A stretch of 64,000 nt of DNA, taken from positions 1 through 64,000 of the forward strand of contig CAJUQD010000009.1 of assembly GCA_910588105.1 (NCBI GenBank), read 5' to 3'. The position numbers and the translations under genes are program-made. Of the stretch, positions 31,358 through 39,909 are shown piece after piece (within the stretch, counting starts at the first letter, position 1; each line of letters begins with the position of its first letter). This stretch comes from an uncultured Oscillospiraceae bacterium (GTDB taxonomy: Bacteria; Bacillota; Clostridia; Oscillospirales; Oscillospiraceae). The notes beneath the pieces are model-generated. The model was not told the origin of the DNA and did not search any database. It saw nothing but the letters and a program-made list of their open reading frames with translations.

Positions 31358-31992
31358 GGCGCCTCCTCAGAAATCATGTAGCTTAAGGTGAGCAGGCTGT
31401 CCGCAAAATGCACGTCCTCTACCCATGCGTTAGGCATATCCTTTTGGGGCAGCTCCACGTTGGTGAAGTTCCAGATTCCCGACACACCGCAGGCCGCCAC
31501 TCGCCGGGCCATAGCCTCCGCTACCCCTGCCGGGACGGTGAGCACGCATACGCTCACCTGATGTTCCCTCAAATAGTCCTCCAGCCCATCCACATGGTAT
31601 ACCGGAGTCCCGCTCAGCCGCTTCCCCACCAACTCCGGGTCCACGTCAAAGGCCGCTTCCAGACAGAAACCATTGTCTGCAAAGGGAAAATTCTCCATCA
31701 GCGCCCGCCCCAGGTTGCCCGCCCCCAGGATGGCCACCGTATGGTTTCGGTTCATGCCCAGAATATCCGCCACCTCGCAGCGCAGTCGCTCTACGTTATA
31801 GCCGTATCCCTGCTGGCCGAAGCCGCCGAAGCAGGACAGATCCTGGCGAATCTGGGAAGCGGTCAGACCCATGGATTTTGCCAGGGAGCTGGAGGAAATC
31901 CGCACCGTCCCACAGCGGTATAAGTCATCCAGATGCCGGTAATACCGCGGCAACCGCCGGATCACCGCGGAAGATATCTTATCCTTTTTCAT
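31354..31992 (-). CDS. rex: Redox-sensing transcriptional repressor Rex
   Basis: Rex senses the NADH/NAD+ ratio and represses fermentation and respiration genes when NADH is low. The 212-residue protein has an N-terminal winged helix (VIRRLPRYYRHLDDL and SQIRQDLSCFGGFGQQGYGY) and a Rossmann domain with GAGNLGRAL (90-98). The usual domain-swapped C-terminal helix is present. The ribosome-binding site is weak. I found no full Rex operator directly upstream, so autoregulation is not supported by what I can see. Confidence 0.95.
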   Translation of the reverse strand: MKKDKISSAVIRRLPRYYRHLDDLYRCGTVRISSSSLAKSMGLTASQIRQDLSCFGGFGQQGYGYNVERLRCEVADILGMNRNHTVAILGAGNLGRALMENFPFADNGFCLEAAFDVDPELVGKRLSGTPVYHVDGLEDYLREHQVSVCVLTVPAGVAEAMARRVAACGVSGIWNFTNVELPQKDMPNAWVEDVHFADSLLTLSYMISEEAP

Positions 31993-32129
31993 TTATAACC
32001 CGTTCCTCGCTCAAAGTTTTTTTTATTCTACCGCAAATCCCTCTGCTTGTCAAACTGCTTGGCGCCCGATTCACAACTTTTCAGCCGCCGCATATCATAG
32101 ATTACATTCTGAATAAGGAGGAGTAGTCC

Positions 32130-32519
32130 ATGCCCCAAACCGGTTCCCTTGTTGTGCGCGTCTTTACATCACAGGCTCAGCTGCCTGTATCCGGCGCCAC
32201 CGTCATCATCTCCAGCCCCAGTGAGGACGGCCGACGCAAGGTGTTTTCCATCCAAACCACCGACGAGAGCGGCGGCACCCAGCCATTTCAACTGGAGGCC
32301 CCCGACAAGATCCTGAGCGAAGCTCCCGGACAGGCCGCGCCCTTCTCCGACTACTCCCTGGTGGTGGAACACCCTGAGTACTACCTGGCTACCTTCGAGA
32401 AGCTCCAAGTGTTTCCCGGAGTGGAGACGGTACAGAACGTCCCCCTGGTTCCCCTGCCCCAGCCCGCCGGAGACGATATCACCGCAGCCCCGGTTGTTGT
32501 CACGCCTCAGCCGCTGTGA
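32130..32519 (+). CDS. Carboxypeptidase-regulatory-like domain protein
   Basis: A 129-residue protein without a signal peptide. It carries a beta-sandwich pattern of the CarboxypepD_reg/Cna-B type: SLVVRVFTSQAQLPVSGATV, a central TDESG turn, then YSLVVEHPEYY and VETVQNVPLVPLP. Such domains bind ligands or stiffen structures and are not enzymes. GGAGGAG precedes the ATG. It is the first gene of a plus-strand cassette, 31 bases before the SpoIID-like gene. A spore or wall role is inferred from its neighbours. Confidence 0.75.
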   Translation: MPQTGSLVVRVFTSQAQLPVSGATVIISSPSEDGRRKVFSIQTTDESGGTQPFQLEAPDKILSEAPGQAAPFSDYSLVVEHPEYYLATFEKLQVFPGVETVQNVPLVPLPQPAGDDITAAPVVVTPQPL

Positions 32520-32550
32520 CATGCCGCGCACACAAAGTAAGGAGGTTCCT

Positions 32551-33735
32551 ATGCCTATCTCAGTCACACCCTACATACCTCAGGCCATCACCGTTCACAC
32601 AGGCCCAGCCAGCCAATGGGCGGAAAATGTGACGGTGTCTTTCCCCGACTACATCAAAAACGTGGCCTCCAGTGAGATATACCCCACCTGGCCAGAGGCC
32701 GCCCTCCGTGCCAACATCCTGGCCCAAACTTCCTTTGCCCTTAACCGGGTATACACGGAATACTACCCCAGCCGGGGCTATGACTTCGATATTACCGGCT
32801 CCACCATGAACGACCAAAAGTTTATCAAGGGCCGCAGCACCTTTGAAAATGTAGACAATCTGGTGGATGAATTGTTCACCACCTACATTCGCCGGAAGGG
32901 CTTTGTGGAGCCTTTGGCCGCTAAGTTCTGCAATGGAACCACCGTCACCTGCGACGGCCTTTCCCAGTGGGGCAGCGAGGCGCTGGCCCGGCAGGGCATG
33001 GGGACTATGGACATCCTGCGCCATTACTACGGCGATAACATTGAGCTGGTGTCCAACGCTCCCATCCGAAATATTGAGTACTCCTACCCCGGTTACCCCC
33101 TTCAAAAGGGCTCCTCCGGCAGCTATGTCACCGTACTCCAGGCAATGCTGAACCGCATCTCCCGCAACTACCCCGCCATCCCCCGGATCAACCCGGCGGA
33201 CGGTATCTTCGGCAGCCGGACCGAGGAGTCGGTCAAGGCATTCCAGCGCATCTTCAACCTTACTCCCGACGGCATCGTGGGCCAGGGCACCTGGTATAAG
33301 CTGGTGTCCCTTCACGGGGCAGTACGGAAGCTGTCGGAGCTGGTCAGTGAGGGCCAGCCCTTTACCCAGATCCAGGGCCCCGCCCCAGGCGTCACCCTTC
33401 AGGAGGGGAGCACCGGCGTGGCCGTATCCGCTTTGCAGTATTTCATCTCCATCATCGGCCAGTTCTCCCCCGCCGTACCCGTGCTGGCCATTGACGGCAT
33501 CTTCGGGCCCCAGACCACCCAGGCCGTCAATGCCGTCCAAAGCCGGCTGGGACTACCTGTCACCGGCGTGGTGGATCAGGCCACCTGGCAGGGCATCTAT
33601 GACGAATACCTTGGCATTGCCCGCACCGCCCTGGCTGGGGCCGGACTGCCCACCACTCCGCAGCAGATTGAACAGAAGGTTATGTCGGGTCAGTTCCCGG
33701 GTTACGACCTCAGCTATGGAAGCGCGGACACCTGA
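32551..33735 (+). CDS. SpoIID-like protein with two peptidoglycan-binding domains
   Basis: This 394-residue protein has an N-terminal SpoIID-like domain (about 1-180). It shows VTVSFPDYIKNVASSEIYPT, WPEAALRANILAQTSFALNR, TYYPSRGYDFD-like YYPSRGYDFDITGS, and CDGLSQWGSEALARQGM. SpoIID cuts glycan strands denuded of peptide during engulfment. Two PG_binding_1 domains follow (about 190-255 and 285-350; DGIFGSRTEESVKAFQ and DGIFGPQTTQAVNAVQ). No signal peptide is seen, which suits a spore or intracellular role. AAGGAGG lies 6 bases before the ATG at 32551. The exact activity is unknown. Confidence 0.85.
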   Translation: MPISVTPYIPQAITVHTGPASQWAENVTVSFPDYIKNVASSEIYPTWPEAALRANILAQTSFALNRVYTEYYPSRGYDFDITGSTMNDQKFIKGRSTFENVDNLVDELFTTYIRRKGFVEPLAAKFCNGTTVTCDGLSQWGSEALARQGMGTMDILRHYYGDNIELVSNAPIRNIEYSYPGYPLQKGSSGSYVTVLQAMLNRISRNYPAIPRINPADGIFGSRTEESVKAFQRIFNLTPDGIVGQGTWYKLVSLHGAVRKLSELVSEGQPFTQIQGPAPGVTLQEGSTGVAVSALQYFISIIGQFSPAVPVLAIDGIFGPQTTQAVNAVQSRLGLPVTGVVDQATWQGIYDEYLGIARTALAGAGLPTTPQQIEQKVMSGQFPGYDLSYGSADT

Positions 33736-33752
33736 AAGGAAGGAAAACTGCT

Positions 33753-34310
33753 ATGAATACCAACGCTTTTGGAACTATTACCCCGCCCAAACCCATTGAC
33801 GCCGGGCAAAGCAGCCAACCCATCCGCTCCCTCCAGTACATGCTCAATCAGCTGGCCATTCACAACGACGTGCTCACCCGGCTGGCGGTGGACGGCATTT
33901 TTGGTGAGCGCACCTTGGAGGCCGTCATGGTGTTTCAGCGGGAGAATAACCTCCCCGTAACCGGCGTGGTAGATCTGACCACCTGGAACGCCATCAGGGA
34001 CGCCTACGTCCATGTGGAGCTGATGTACGGTTTCCCCCCTGCCCTCAATGTGTTGCCCTGCGGCACCTACACTGCCGTAGAGGGCCAGGAGTGTGAGGTA
34101 CTGCGCATCGTCCAGGCCATGTTCGGCTCCCTCAACAAGGTGATGAGCAACTTTAGCCCCTGTCAGATGAACTGCTGTAACGATGGTGAGACATTCAAAA
34201 ACCTCCAGGAGGTACAGCGGCTGGCCGGCCTGCCGGTCACGGGCACCCTGGACCGTTCTACCTGGGCCTATATGGTCCAGCTTTACCAAGCCTTGGTCAC
34301 CCGGACCTGA
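33753..34310 (+). CDS. Peptidoglycan-binding domain protein
   Basis: This 185-residue protein has one clear PG_binding_1 domain (about 20-90, DGIFGERTLEAVMVFQRENN and LPVTGVVDLTTWNAI). A second, more diverged copy is near the C-terminus (about 110-180, ending LAGLPVTGTLDRSTWAYMVQ). There is no signal peptide and no catalytic domain. It follows the SpoIID-like gene by 17 bases and is probably co-transcribed. It may act as a binding partner of that protein. Confidence 0.82.
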   Translation: MNTNAFGTITPPKPIDAGQSSQPIRSLQYMLNQLAIHNDVLTRLAVDGIFGERTLEAVMVFQRENNLPVTGVVDLTTWNAIRDAYVHVELMYGFPPALNVLPCGTYTAVEGQECEVLRIVQAMFGSLNKVMSNFSPCQMNCCNDGETFKNLQEVQRLAGLPVTGTLDRSTWAYMVQLYQALVTRT

Positions 34311-34326
34311 GCCATCAAATCCCCCC

Positions 34327-34355
34327 TTGCCATCCAACTCATAATCCGATATAAT
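34327..34355 (+). promoter_or_regulatory. Sigma-A promoter of the DUF4364 operon
   Basis: TTGCCA (34327-34332), 17 bases, then TATAAT (34350-34355). It lies 35 bases before the DUF4364 start, separating this pair from the peptidoglycan-binding cassette. Confidence 0.82.
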
Positions 34356-34390
34356 GGGCAGGTATTCGGATGGAAAAAGGAGGGCTCCCT

Positions 34391-34930
34391 ATGGCCAGAT
34401 TTGGTTTCATCCATGATAAACTGGATATCAAACTGCTGGTCCTCTACATCATGGACCGCGTGGCCGCCCCTATTGACTTTGCCACACTCACCGACCTGTC
34501 CATGTGCGACAGCGGAATGGACTACTTCCAGTTTGCTGAGGCGGCGGCGGAACTGGCGGACAGCGGACATTTGGACCGGCAAGGGGATATCTATTTCATC
34601 ACCGAAAAAGGCCGCCGCGCCTGCGCCGCCGGGGAGAGCAGCCTCTCCTCCGTCATCCGCCAGCGGTGTGACCGGCGGCTGGCCCCGCTAAATCAGGCCC
34701 TCAAGCGCAAAGCCCAGGTTCGCGCCCGGGTGGAGGAAGCCCCCCTGGGCTTTGCCGTATGTTTGTCTATGGACGACGATCAGGGCAGTCTGTTCTCCCT
34801 CTCGCTGCTTTCCCCCACCAAAGAAGATGCCCAGCGCATCGCCGACCACTTTCTAACCCATCCGGACCGGGTTTATAACGGGCTGCTGGGGGTACTGCTT
34901 ACAGACAATGAAGGGGGGGCTCCCCAATGA
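34391..34930 (+). CDS. DUF4364 family protein
   Basis: This 179-residue protein begins MARFGFIHDKLDIKLLVLYI, the recognisable start of DUF4364. The N-terminal 75 residues look like a winged helix (DFATLTDLSMCDSGMDYFQF and YFITEKGRRACAAG), so DNA binding is likely. The C-terminal half is an alpha/beta domain. AAGGAGG lies 7 bases before the ATG at 34391. The next gene starts within its stop codon (ATGA). A regulatory role for the downstream membrane protein is an inference. Confidence 0.85.
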   Translation: MARFGFIHDKLDIKLLVLYIMDRVAAPIDFATLTDLSMCDSGMDYFQFAEAAAELADSGHLDRQGDIYFITEKGRRACAAGESSLSSVIRQRCDRRLAPLNQALKRKAQVRARVEEAPLGFAVCLSMDDDQGSLFSLSLLSPTKEDAQRIADHFLTHPDRVYNGLLGVLLTDNEGGAPQ

Positions 34931-35742
34931 ATTTCATGGGCTTTCCACTTTCCAACCTATTCCTTTACTTCATCCTATACTCCTTTTTGGGCTGGGTAAT
35001 GGAAACCTGCTACTGCTCTATCGTGGAGCACCGCCTGGTGGCCCGTGGGTTCCTCTATGGCCCTATCTGTCCCATCTATGGCGGCGGCGTAGTATTGATG
35101 GTGCTGTTTTTTACCCCCCTGAAGCAAAATCTGGTGCTCTTCTATGCGGTGGCCGTGGTCGTCATGACCTCCTGGGAGTATCTGGTGGGCTGGGTGCTGG
35201 AAATCACCACCCACGTAAAATATTGGGACTATTCCCAATTCCGTTTTAACCTGAAGGGCCGGGTGTGCCTGTGGGTGGCCCTGACCTGGGGCATACTGTC
35301 CTATATCGTAATCTTTTTCATCCATCCACCCATCCAGACGTTGGTGGAAGGCCTCCCTGTATGGCTGGAGTTCATGCTGTGCGGCGCATTTCTGGCCCTG
35401 CTGTCTGTGGACGCTGTGCTCACCATCCGGCACCTGGCCCTGGTATCCAAATTGGTGGTTGGCGTCACCCAGCTGGGGCAGGAACTCCAGCTCCAAGCCG
35501 CTCTGGGCAAGGCCGAACTCAGCGACCGGCTGGAGGATGGCGCCGCCGCCCTGCGCCAGCGCTACAGTGACCAAGTCGCTCAACTGGAGAAGTACAGCCG
35601 CCGCTTCCGCCATGTCTACAGTTCTCTCAAGGTAAGCCAGAAGTACTCTGTCAGCCATGAGGACATTCTGGCCGCCGCCGCGCTGGCCAAGGAGGAACTG
35701 CTCCGCTATAAGGACGCTTTTAAGTTCCGTGCCAAGCGCTGA
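34927..35742 (+). CDS. PF06541-type membrane protein (putative ABC transporter permease)
   Basis: This 271-residue protein has five or six membrane helices in its first 165 residues. It carries the family motifs SFLGWVMETCYCS, GFLYGPICPIYGGG and SWEYLVGWVLE. The C-terminal 100 residues are a charged coiled-coil-like region. The family is named as a putative ABC permease, but no ATPase is adjacent here and that function is unproven. It is coupled to DUF4364 by a 4-base overlap. Confidence 0.87.
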   Translation: MNFMGFPLSNLFLYFILYSFLGWVMETCYCSIVEHRLVARGFLYGPICPIYGGGVVLMVLFFTPLKQNLVLFYAVAVVVMTSWEYLVGWVLEITTHVKYWDYSQFRFNLKGRVCLWVALTWGILSYIVIFFIHPPIQTLVEGLPVWLEFMLCGAFLALLSVDAVLTIRHLALVSKLVVGVTQLGQELQLQAALGKAELSDRLEDGAAALRQRYSDQVAQLEKYSRRFRHVYSSLKVSQKYSVSHEDILAAAALAKEELLRYKDAFKFRAKR

Positions 35743-35756
35743 ACCCCCGCTGTCTC

Positions 35757-35800
35757 AAAAGCGGCCCGCCGAAATTTATCCGGCGGGCCGCTTTTATTTT
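35757..35800. terminator. Bidirectional terminator between convergent operons
   Basis: A 15-bp stem AAAAGCGGCCCGCCG/CGGCGGGCCGCTTTT (35757-35771 with 35781-35795) is flanked by A-runs and T-runs. It can end both the plus-strand PF06541 transcript and the minus-strand nucleoside transporter operon. Confidence 0.92.
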
Positions 35801-35814
35801 GAGCTTGGAGTGGA

Positions 35815-36846
35815 TCAGCGCTGGCCTTTGTCGTAGGGAATACCCTCCGCCTTGGGTGCGCGGGACTTCTTAGAGGTAAATGCCAGCACCACCAGAGTGA
35901 TAATGTAGGGCAGCATGCGGTAGACATGGCTGCTGATGGGCGCGCTGGCCAGCATACACACGCCGTCACCGTTGATGTCGATGGATGCGTAGGAAGCGGC
36001 AATGCATTTGAACAGGCCGAACAGCAACGCCGCCCCCGCGATATTCAGCGGCTTCCAGTTGCCGAAGATCATGACGGCCAGGGCCAGGAAGCCGAAGCCC
36101 GCCACATCGCCGGTGGAGGCGCAGTTGGCGGTAGTCAGGGCGTAGACGAAGCCGCCCATACCCGCCAGCGCGCCGGAGATGGTCGTGCCCGCATAGCGCA
36201 TTTTGTAGACATTGATACCCAGGGAATCGGCCGCCTGGGGATTCTCACCACAGGAGCGCAGCCGCAGGCCAAACTTGGTCTTGTAGAGCAGAACAGACAG
36301 CACTACAAACAGCAGAATACACACATAGGTTGCTAAATACACCTTGTTGATAAAGGTCTCCCCCAAGAAGCCTAGATCGGTCTTGCGGTCAATGCCGAAG
36401 GTACTCTTTTTAATCATAAACCAACTGGCGGCATCACCCTCGGCCATGCCCAAGGTATTCTGATTGGCAATGATGCGGATCAGGAATAGCACCAGGGCCG
36501 GGGCCATCAGGTTCAGCGCGGTGCCGCCGATGGTTTGGTCCGCCTTCAGGTTCACCGAAGCAAAGGACAAAAGGAGGGAGAACACCGCGCCCATCACTCC
36601 CGCGGCCAGCATGGCCAGCAGCTCCAGCCCCTGGAGGGTCAGCCAGCTTTTTGCGGCGAAGGCGTCGTGGAACAGGGCAAACCCCTGCATCATGTTTACA
36701 AAGAGGACTCCAATGAAGGCGCCAAAGATCATAATGCCCTCCAGCGCCAGATTGATGATGCCGCTGCGCTCGGCAAACACGCCGGCCAGCGCCACGATCA
36801 TCAAGGGGACTGCGTAAAGCAACGTCTGTTGGATCAGAAATGTCAT
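35815..36846 (-). CDS. ABC transporter permease, nucleoside-type (second permease)
   Basis: This 343-residue multi-pass permease belongs to the branched-chain/BPD_transp_2 family, as found in BMP-linked nucleoside importers (like NupQ of Bacillus). It shows LLYAVPLMIVALAGVFAERSG, INLALEGIMIFGAF and the cytoplasmic loop LRSCGENPQAADSLGIN that contacts the ATPase. It is the last gene of the deoC-BMP-ATPase-permease-permease operon and overlaps the first permease by 4 bases. Confidence 0.92.
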   Translation of the reverse strand: MTFLIQQTLLYAVPLMIVALAGVFAERSGIINLALEGIMIFGAFIGVLFVNMMQGFALFHDAFAAKSWLTLQGLELLAMLAAGVMGAVFSLLLSFASVNLKADQTIGGTALNLMAPALVLFLIRIIANQNTLGMAEGDAASWFMIKKSTFGIDRKTDLGFLGETFINKVYLATYVCILLFVVLSVLLYKTKFGLRLRSCGENPQAADSLGINVYKMRYAGTTISGALAGMGGFVYALTTANCASTGDVAGFGFLALAVMIFGNWKPLNIAGAALLFGLFKCIAASYASIDINGDGVCMLASAPISSHVYRMLPYIITLVVLAFTSKKSRAPKAEGIPYDKGQR

Positions 36847-38132
36847 GCCCGCTCCCCTCCTTTCTCCGCAGAGGCTTCCTCCACGGCATTGACCTCCGCT
36901 GGGCTATCCGCAGCTTTCGCCGGCTTGTCCTTTTTGCGGCGGCTCAGCAGCATTTTAATGAGCAGGGAGAAGGCACTGAGGTAGACGATGACAGAAATGA
37001 TGACATCGGTGATATACTCGTTATAGGCGGTCAGGTTGGTCAGCTGCAAACCCACAATATTCAGCATGGACATGAAGCAGCCGGTAAAGATCACGCCGAT
37101 GGGGTTATTGGCCGCCAGCAGGGCCACAGGGATGCCGTTGAATCCGGCGGCGGGCAGGGATTGATACGTCTGCCAGAAAAATTCCGTATTGCCCGCCAGA
37201 TAATACAGCGAAGCACCCGCCCCGGACAGAGCCCCGGCGATTGCCATGGACAGCACAATGTTACGCTTATCGTTGATTCCGGCATACCGGGCGGCATGTC
37301 GGTTGGAACCGCAGGCCTTGAGCTGATAGCCCAGGGTGGTCTTGATCATGAGGATATAAACCCCGATGGCAATCAAAATGGCAATGAGGATGCCAGCATT
37401 GACCTGGGAGCCGGGGAAAATTTTATTCAGACCCAGCTTGGCGGTCTGCACACCGCTGCCGTCCACATAGGTCCAGACCCCATCTACCATGGTCCGGCCA
37501 TAGGCGGTCTTATAGACATAGCTGCTCTTGGTGTTCTCCACTGTGTTCTGGAACATTTTATTCGCGTCAAAAAACCAGGTCACCAGGTTGGCGGCAATCC
37601 AGTTTGTCATAATACAGGCTAACACTTCGTTGATGTTGAGCAGGGCCTTTACAAGGCCGGGGATGCAGCCCCACAGCGCCCCGGCCAGCACGCCGCCCAA
37701 AAAGGCCAGCAGCCAGATAACTGGACTGGGCAGCGCGGAGACGGGAATACCCAGGGCGATGGCCAGGGTAACCATGGTTCCCATCAAATACTGCCCCGGC
37801 GCACCGATGTTGAACAAGCCCGTCTTAAACGCTACCGACACGGACAGTCCGGTGAGAATCAACGGGGTTGCACGGAAGAGCATGTTGCCGATGCTTTGGG
37901 GGTTGAAGCCCCAGGTGAGGCTGCCCGACGTGTTCCGTCCGGTGTTGAGGATGCCGAAAAAGATCAGCCGGATACCCTCCCAGGCGCTTACCATGCCCAA
38001 GTTGTCACTGAACAGGCCCACCACCAACACCAGAATGCTGCCCACCGCCAGACCGATAACAATGGAAAGCAGGGATGCCAGCACAGTCTTTGTCCCATCC
38101 TTTTGCAGCAGAGTTCTACCCTGGTTTTTCAT
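36843..38132 (-). CDS. ABC transporter permease, nucleoside-type (first permease)
   Basis: At 429 residues this is the longer partner permease (like NupP). About ten membrane helices are visible. The ATPase-contact loop LKACGSNRHAARYAGIN is present, and a long hydrophilic insert of about 70 residues lies in the middle. The C-terminus is charged. It lies 55 bases after the ATPase gene and overlaps the second permease. Confidence 0.92.
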   Translation of the reverse strand: MKNQGRTLLQKDGTKTVLASLLSIVIGLAVGSILVLVVGLFSDNLGMVSAWEGIRLIFFGILNTGRNTSGSLTWGFNPQSIGNMLFRATPLILTGLSVSVAFKTGLFNIGAPGQYLMGTMVTLAIALGIPVSALPSPVIWLLAFLGGVLAGALWGCIPGLVKALLNINEVLACIMTNWIAANLVTWFFDANKMFQNTVENTKSSYVYKTAYGRTMVDGVWTYVDGSGVQTAKLGLNKIFPGSQVNAGILIAILIAIGVYILMIKTTLGYQLKACGSNRHAARYAGINDKRNIVLSMAIAGALSGAGASLYYLAGNTEFFWQTYQSLPAAGFNGIPVALLAANNPIGVIFTGCFMSMLNIVGLQLTNLTAYNEYITDVIISVIVYLSAFSLLIKMLLSRRKKDKPAKAADSPAEVNAVEEASAEKGGERA

Positions 38133-38187
38133 GCGTCCTCATCCCCCTCACCAGTATAGATTTGGACGAGATTCGGATATTTCACAC

Positions 38188-39747
38188 TCACGCGCCCTTC
38201 TCCTCCTTCCCGCTCCTGTCCATCCGCTTTGCCCCGGCCATATATAGGCCCAGCTCCTGCACGGTGGTCTGCTTGGGATCCAGTTCCCCCACGATCTCCC
38301 CTTCGTACATCACCAGGATGCGGTCGGACAGGCTCATCACCTCGTCCAGCTCCAGGCTGACCAGCAGCACGGCGCGGCCCCTGTCCCGCTCCGCCACCAA
38401 CTGGCTGTGGATATACTCAATGGCACCCACATCTAGGCCGCGGGTAGGCTGGACAGCTACAATGAGGGGCTTCTCCCGATCCACCTCCCGGGCGATGATG
38501 GCCTTCTGCTGGTTGCCGCCGGACATGGAGCGGGCCATGGTCACCGGCCCTTGGCCGGACCGCACGTCGTACTGCTCAATCAGCTGCCCGGCATACTCCC
38601 GCACCGCTCCCTGGTTGATAAAGCCGTGGGTCTGAAACCGCTTCTCATTGAACCGCTGGAGCACCAGATTCTGCTCCAGGGTAAAGTCCAGCACTAGGCC
38701 ATGCTTGTGCCGATCCTCGGGGATGTGACTCATGTTGGCCCCCCGGTGCTTGATGGAGGCGTGGGAAATGTCCTCCCCGCAAAGGGTAACTGTGCCGCCG
38801 GAACTCTTCTCCAGTCCCGTCAGGCCATGGATCAGTTCGGTCTGGCCGTTACCGTCAATCCCCGCGATACACAGGATCTCCCCCGCCCTGGCCTGGAAAG
38901 AAACATGGTTCACGGCGTTTTTCTTATGACTGCGGGAGGGAACGCACAGCTCACGTACATCCAGAACCGCCTCCCCCGGCCGGGCCGGCGCCTTGGTCAC
39001 CTCCAGCTGTACCGGGCGGCCCACCATCATGTTGGACAACGACTGCTTATCTGTGTCCTTGGCATCCACGGTCCCGATGTACTTGCCCTTGCGCAGTACC
39101 GTCACCCGGTCGGACACCGACATGATCTCGTTGAGCTTGTGGGATATAAACAGGATGGACTTGCCCTCCTTGGCAAATTCCTTCATGGTGGTCATCAGCT
39201 CGTCAATCTCCTGGGGGGTGAGCACAGCGGTAGGCTCATCGAAAATCAAGATTTCATTGTCCCGGTAAAGCATTTTAAGGATCTCTACCCGCTGCTGCAT
39301 ACCCACGGTGATATCCTCCACCTTGGAGTCCAAATCCACCTTCAGTCCATACCGCTCGGACAGGGCCTCCACCTTCGCGCGGGCCTCTTTCTTCTGAAGG
39401 AACCCCATTTTTGTGGTCTCCGCACCCAGGATGATATTGTCCAGCACGGTAAACACCTCAATGAGCTTGAAGTGCTGGTGAACCATGCCGATGCCCAGGG
39501 CGGTGGCGTCGTTTGGGTCATGGATTTTGACCTCCTGGCCGTTTTTTTTGATGATCCCCTTTTCCGGCTGGTAAAGGCCGAAAAGGACGCTCATCAGCGT
39601 GGACTTCCCCGCCCCGTTCTCCCCCAGGAGGGCGTGGATTTCCCCCCGGCGGAGCTGGAGGGTGATATCATCGTTGGCGATGATACCGGGAAATTCCTTG
39701 GTAATGTGGAGCATCTCAATGATGTTCTCAGATTCCATCGTTCTCAT
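38188..39747 (-). CDS. ABC transporter ATP-binding protein, nucleoside-type
   Basis: This 519-residue protein carries two fused ATPase domains, as in NupO and sugar importers. The first domain has P-loop GENGAGKST, VGMQQRVEILK and LIFDEPTAVLTPQE. The second has the degenerate P-loop GIDGNGQTEL and the signature SGGNQQKAIIARE with VAVQPTRGLDVGA. The start at 39747 is 6 bases from AGGA; a second ATG at 39738 is possible. It is separated from the BMP gene by a terminator that should lower its level relative to the binding protein. Confidence 0.92.
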   Translation of the reverse strand: MRTMESENIIEMLHITKEFPGIIANDDITLQLRRGEIHALLGENGAGKSTLMSVLFGLYQPEKGIIKKNGQEVKIHDPNDATALGIGMVHQHFKLIEVFTVLDNIILGAETTKMGFLQKKEARAKVEALSERYGLKVDLDSKVEDITVGMQQRVEILKMLYRDNEILIFDEPTAVLTPQEIDELMTTMKEFAKEGKSILFISHKLNEIMSVSDRVTVLRKGKYIGTVDAKDTDKQSLSNMMVGRPVQLEVTKAPARPGEAVLDVRELCVPSRSHKKNAVNHVSFQARAGEILCIAGIDGNGQTELIHGLTGLEKSSGGTVTLCGEDISHASIKHRGANMSHIPEDRHKHGLVLDFTLEQNLVLQRFNEKRFQTHGFINQGAVREYAGQLIEQYDVRSGQGPVTMARSMSGGNQQKAIIAREVDREKPLIVAVQPTRGLDVGAIEYIHSQLVAERDRGRAVLLVSLELDEVMSLSDRILVMYEGEIVGELDPKQTTVQELGLYMAGAKRMDRSGKEEKGA

Positions 39748-39856
39748 CCCGCTTCCTGTCCAAAATGTCGATACCGGGCCCCTACGGAAACCCTTATTAT
39801 GTCGATTATACCTGATACTCGACAAAAACACAAGCAATTTTATTCCATTACGGCAG

Positions 39857-39889
39857 AAAAAACGGGCGGGACGCATTGCGTCCCGCCCG
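39857..39889 (-). terminator. Terminator between the BMP and ATPase genes
   Basis: A 12-bp GC stem CGGGCGGGACGC/GCGTCCCGCCCG (39863-39874 with 39878-39889) is followed by six T residues on the minus strand. It lies in the middle of an operon, so it probably acts as a partial stop. Confidence 0.85.
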
Positions 39890-39909
39890 CACAGGGTCTC
39901 AAACCAAAA

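Noticed and set aside
31993..32129. A Rex operator controlling rex
   Set aside because: Only a TTGTGA half-site (minus strand) is seen, without a partner at the right distance.
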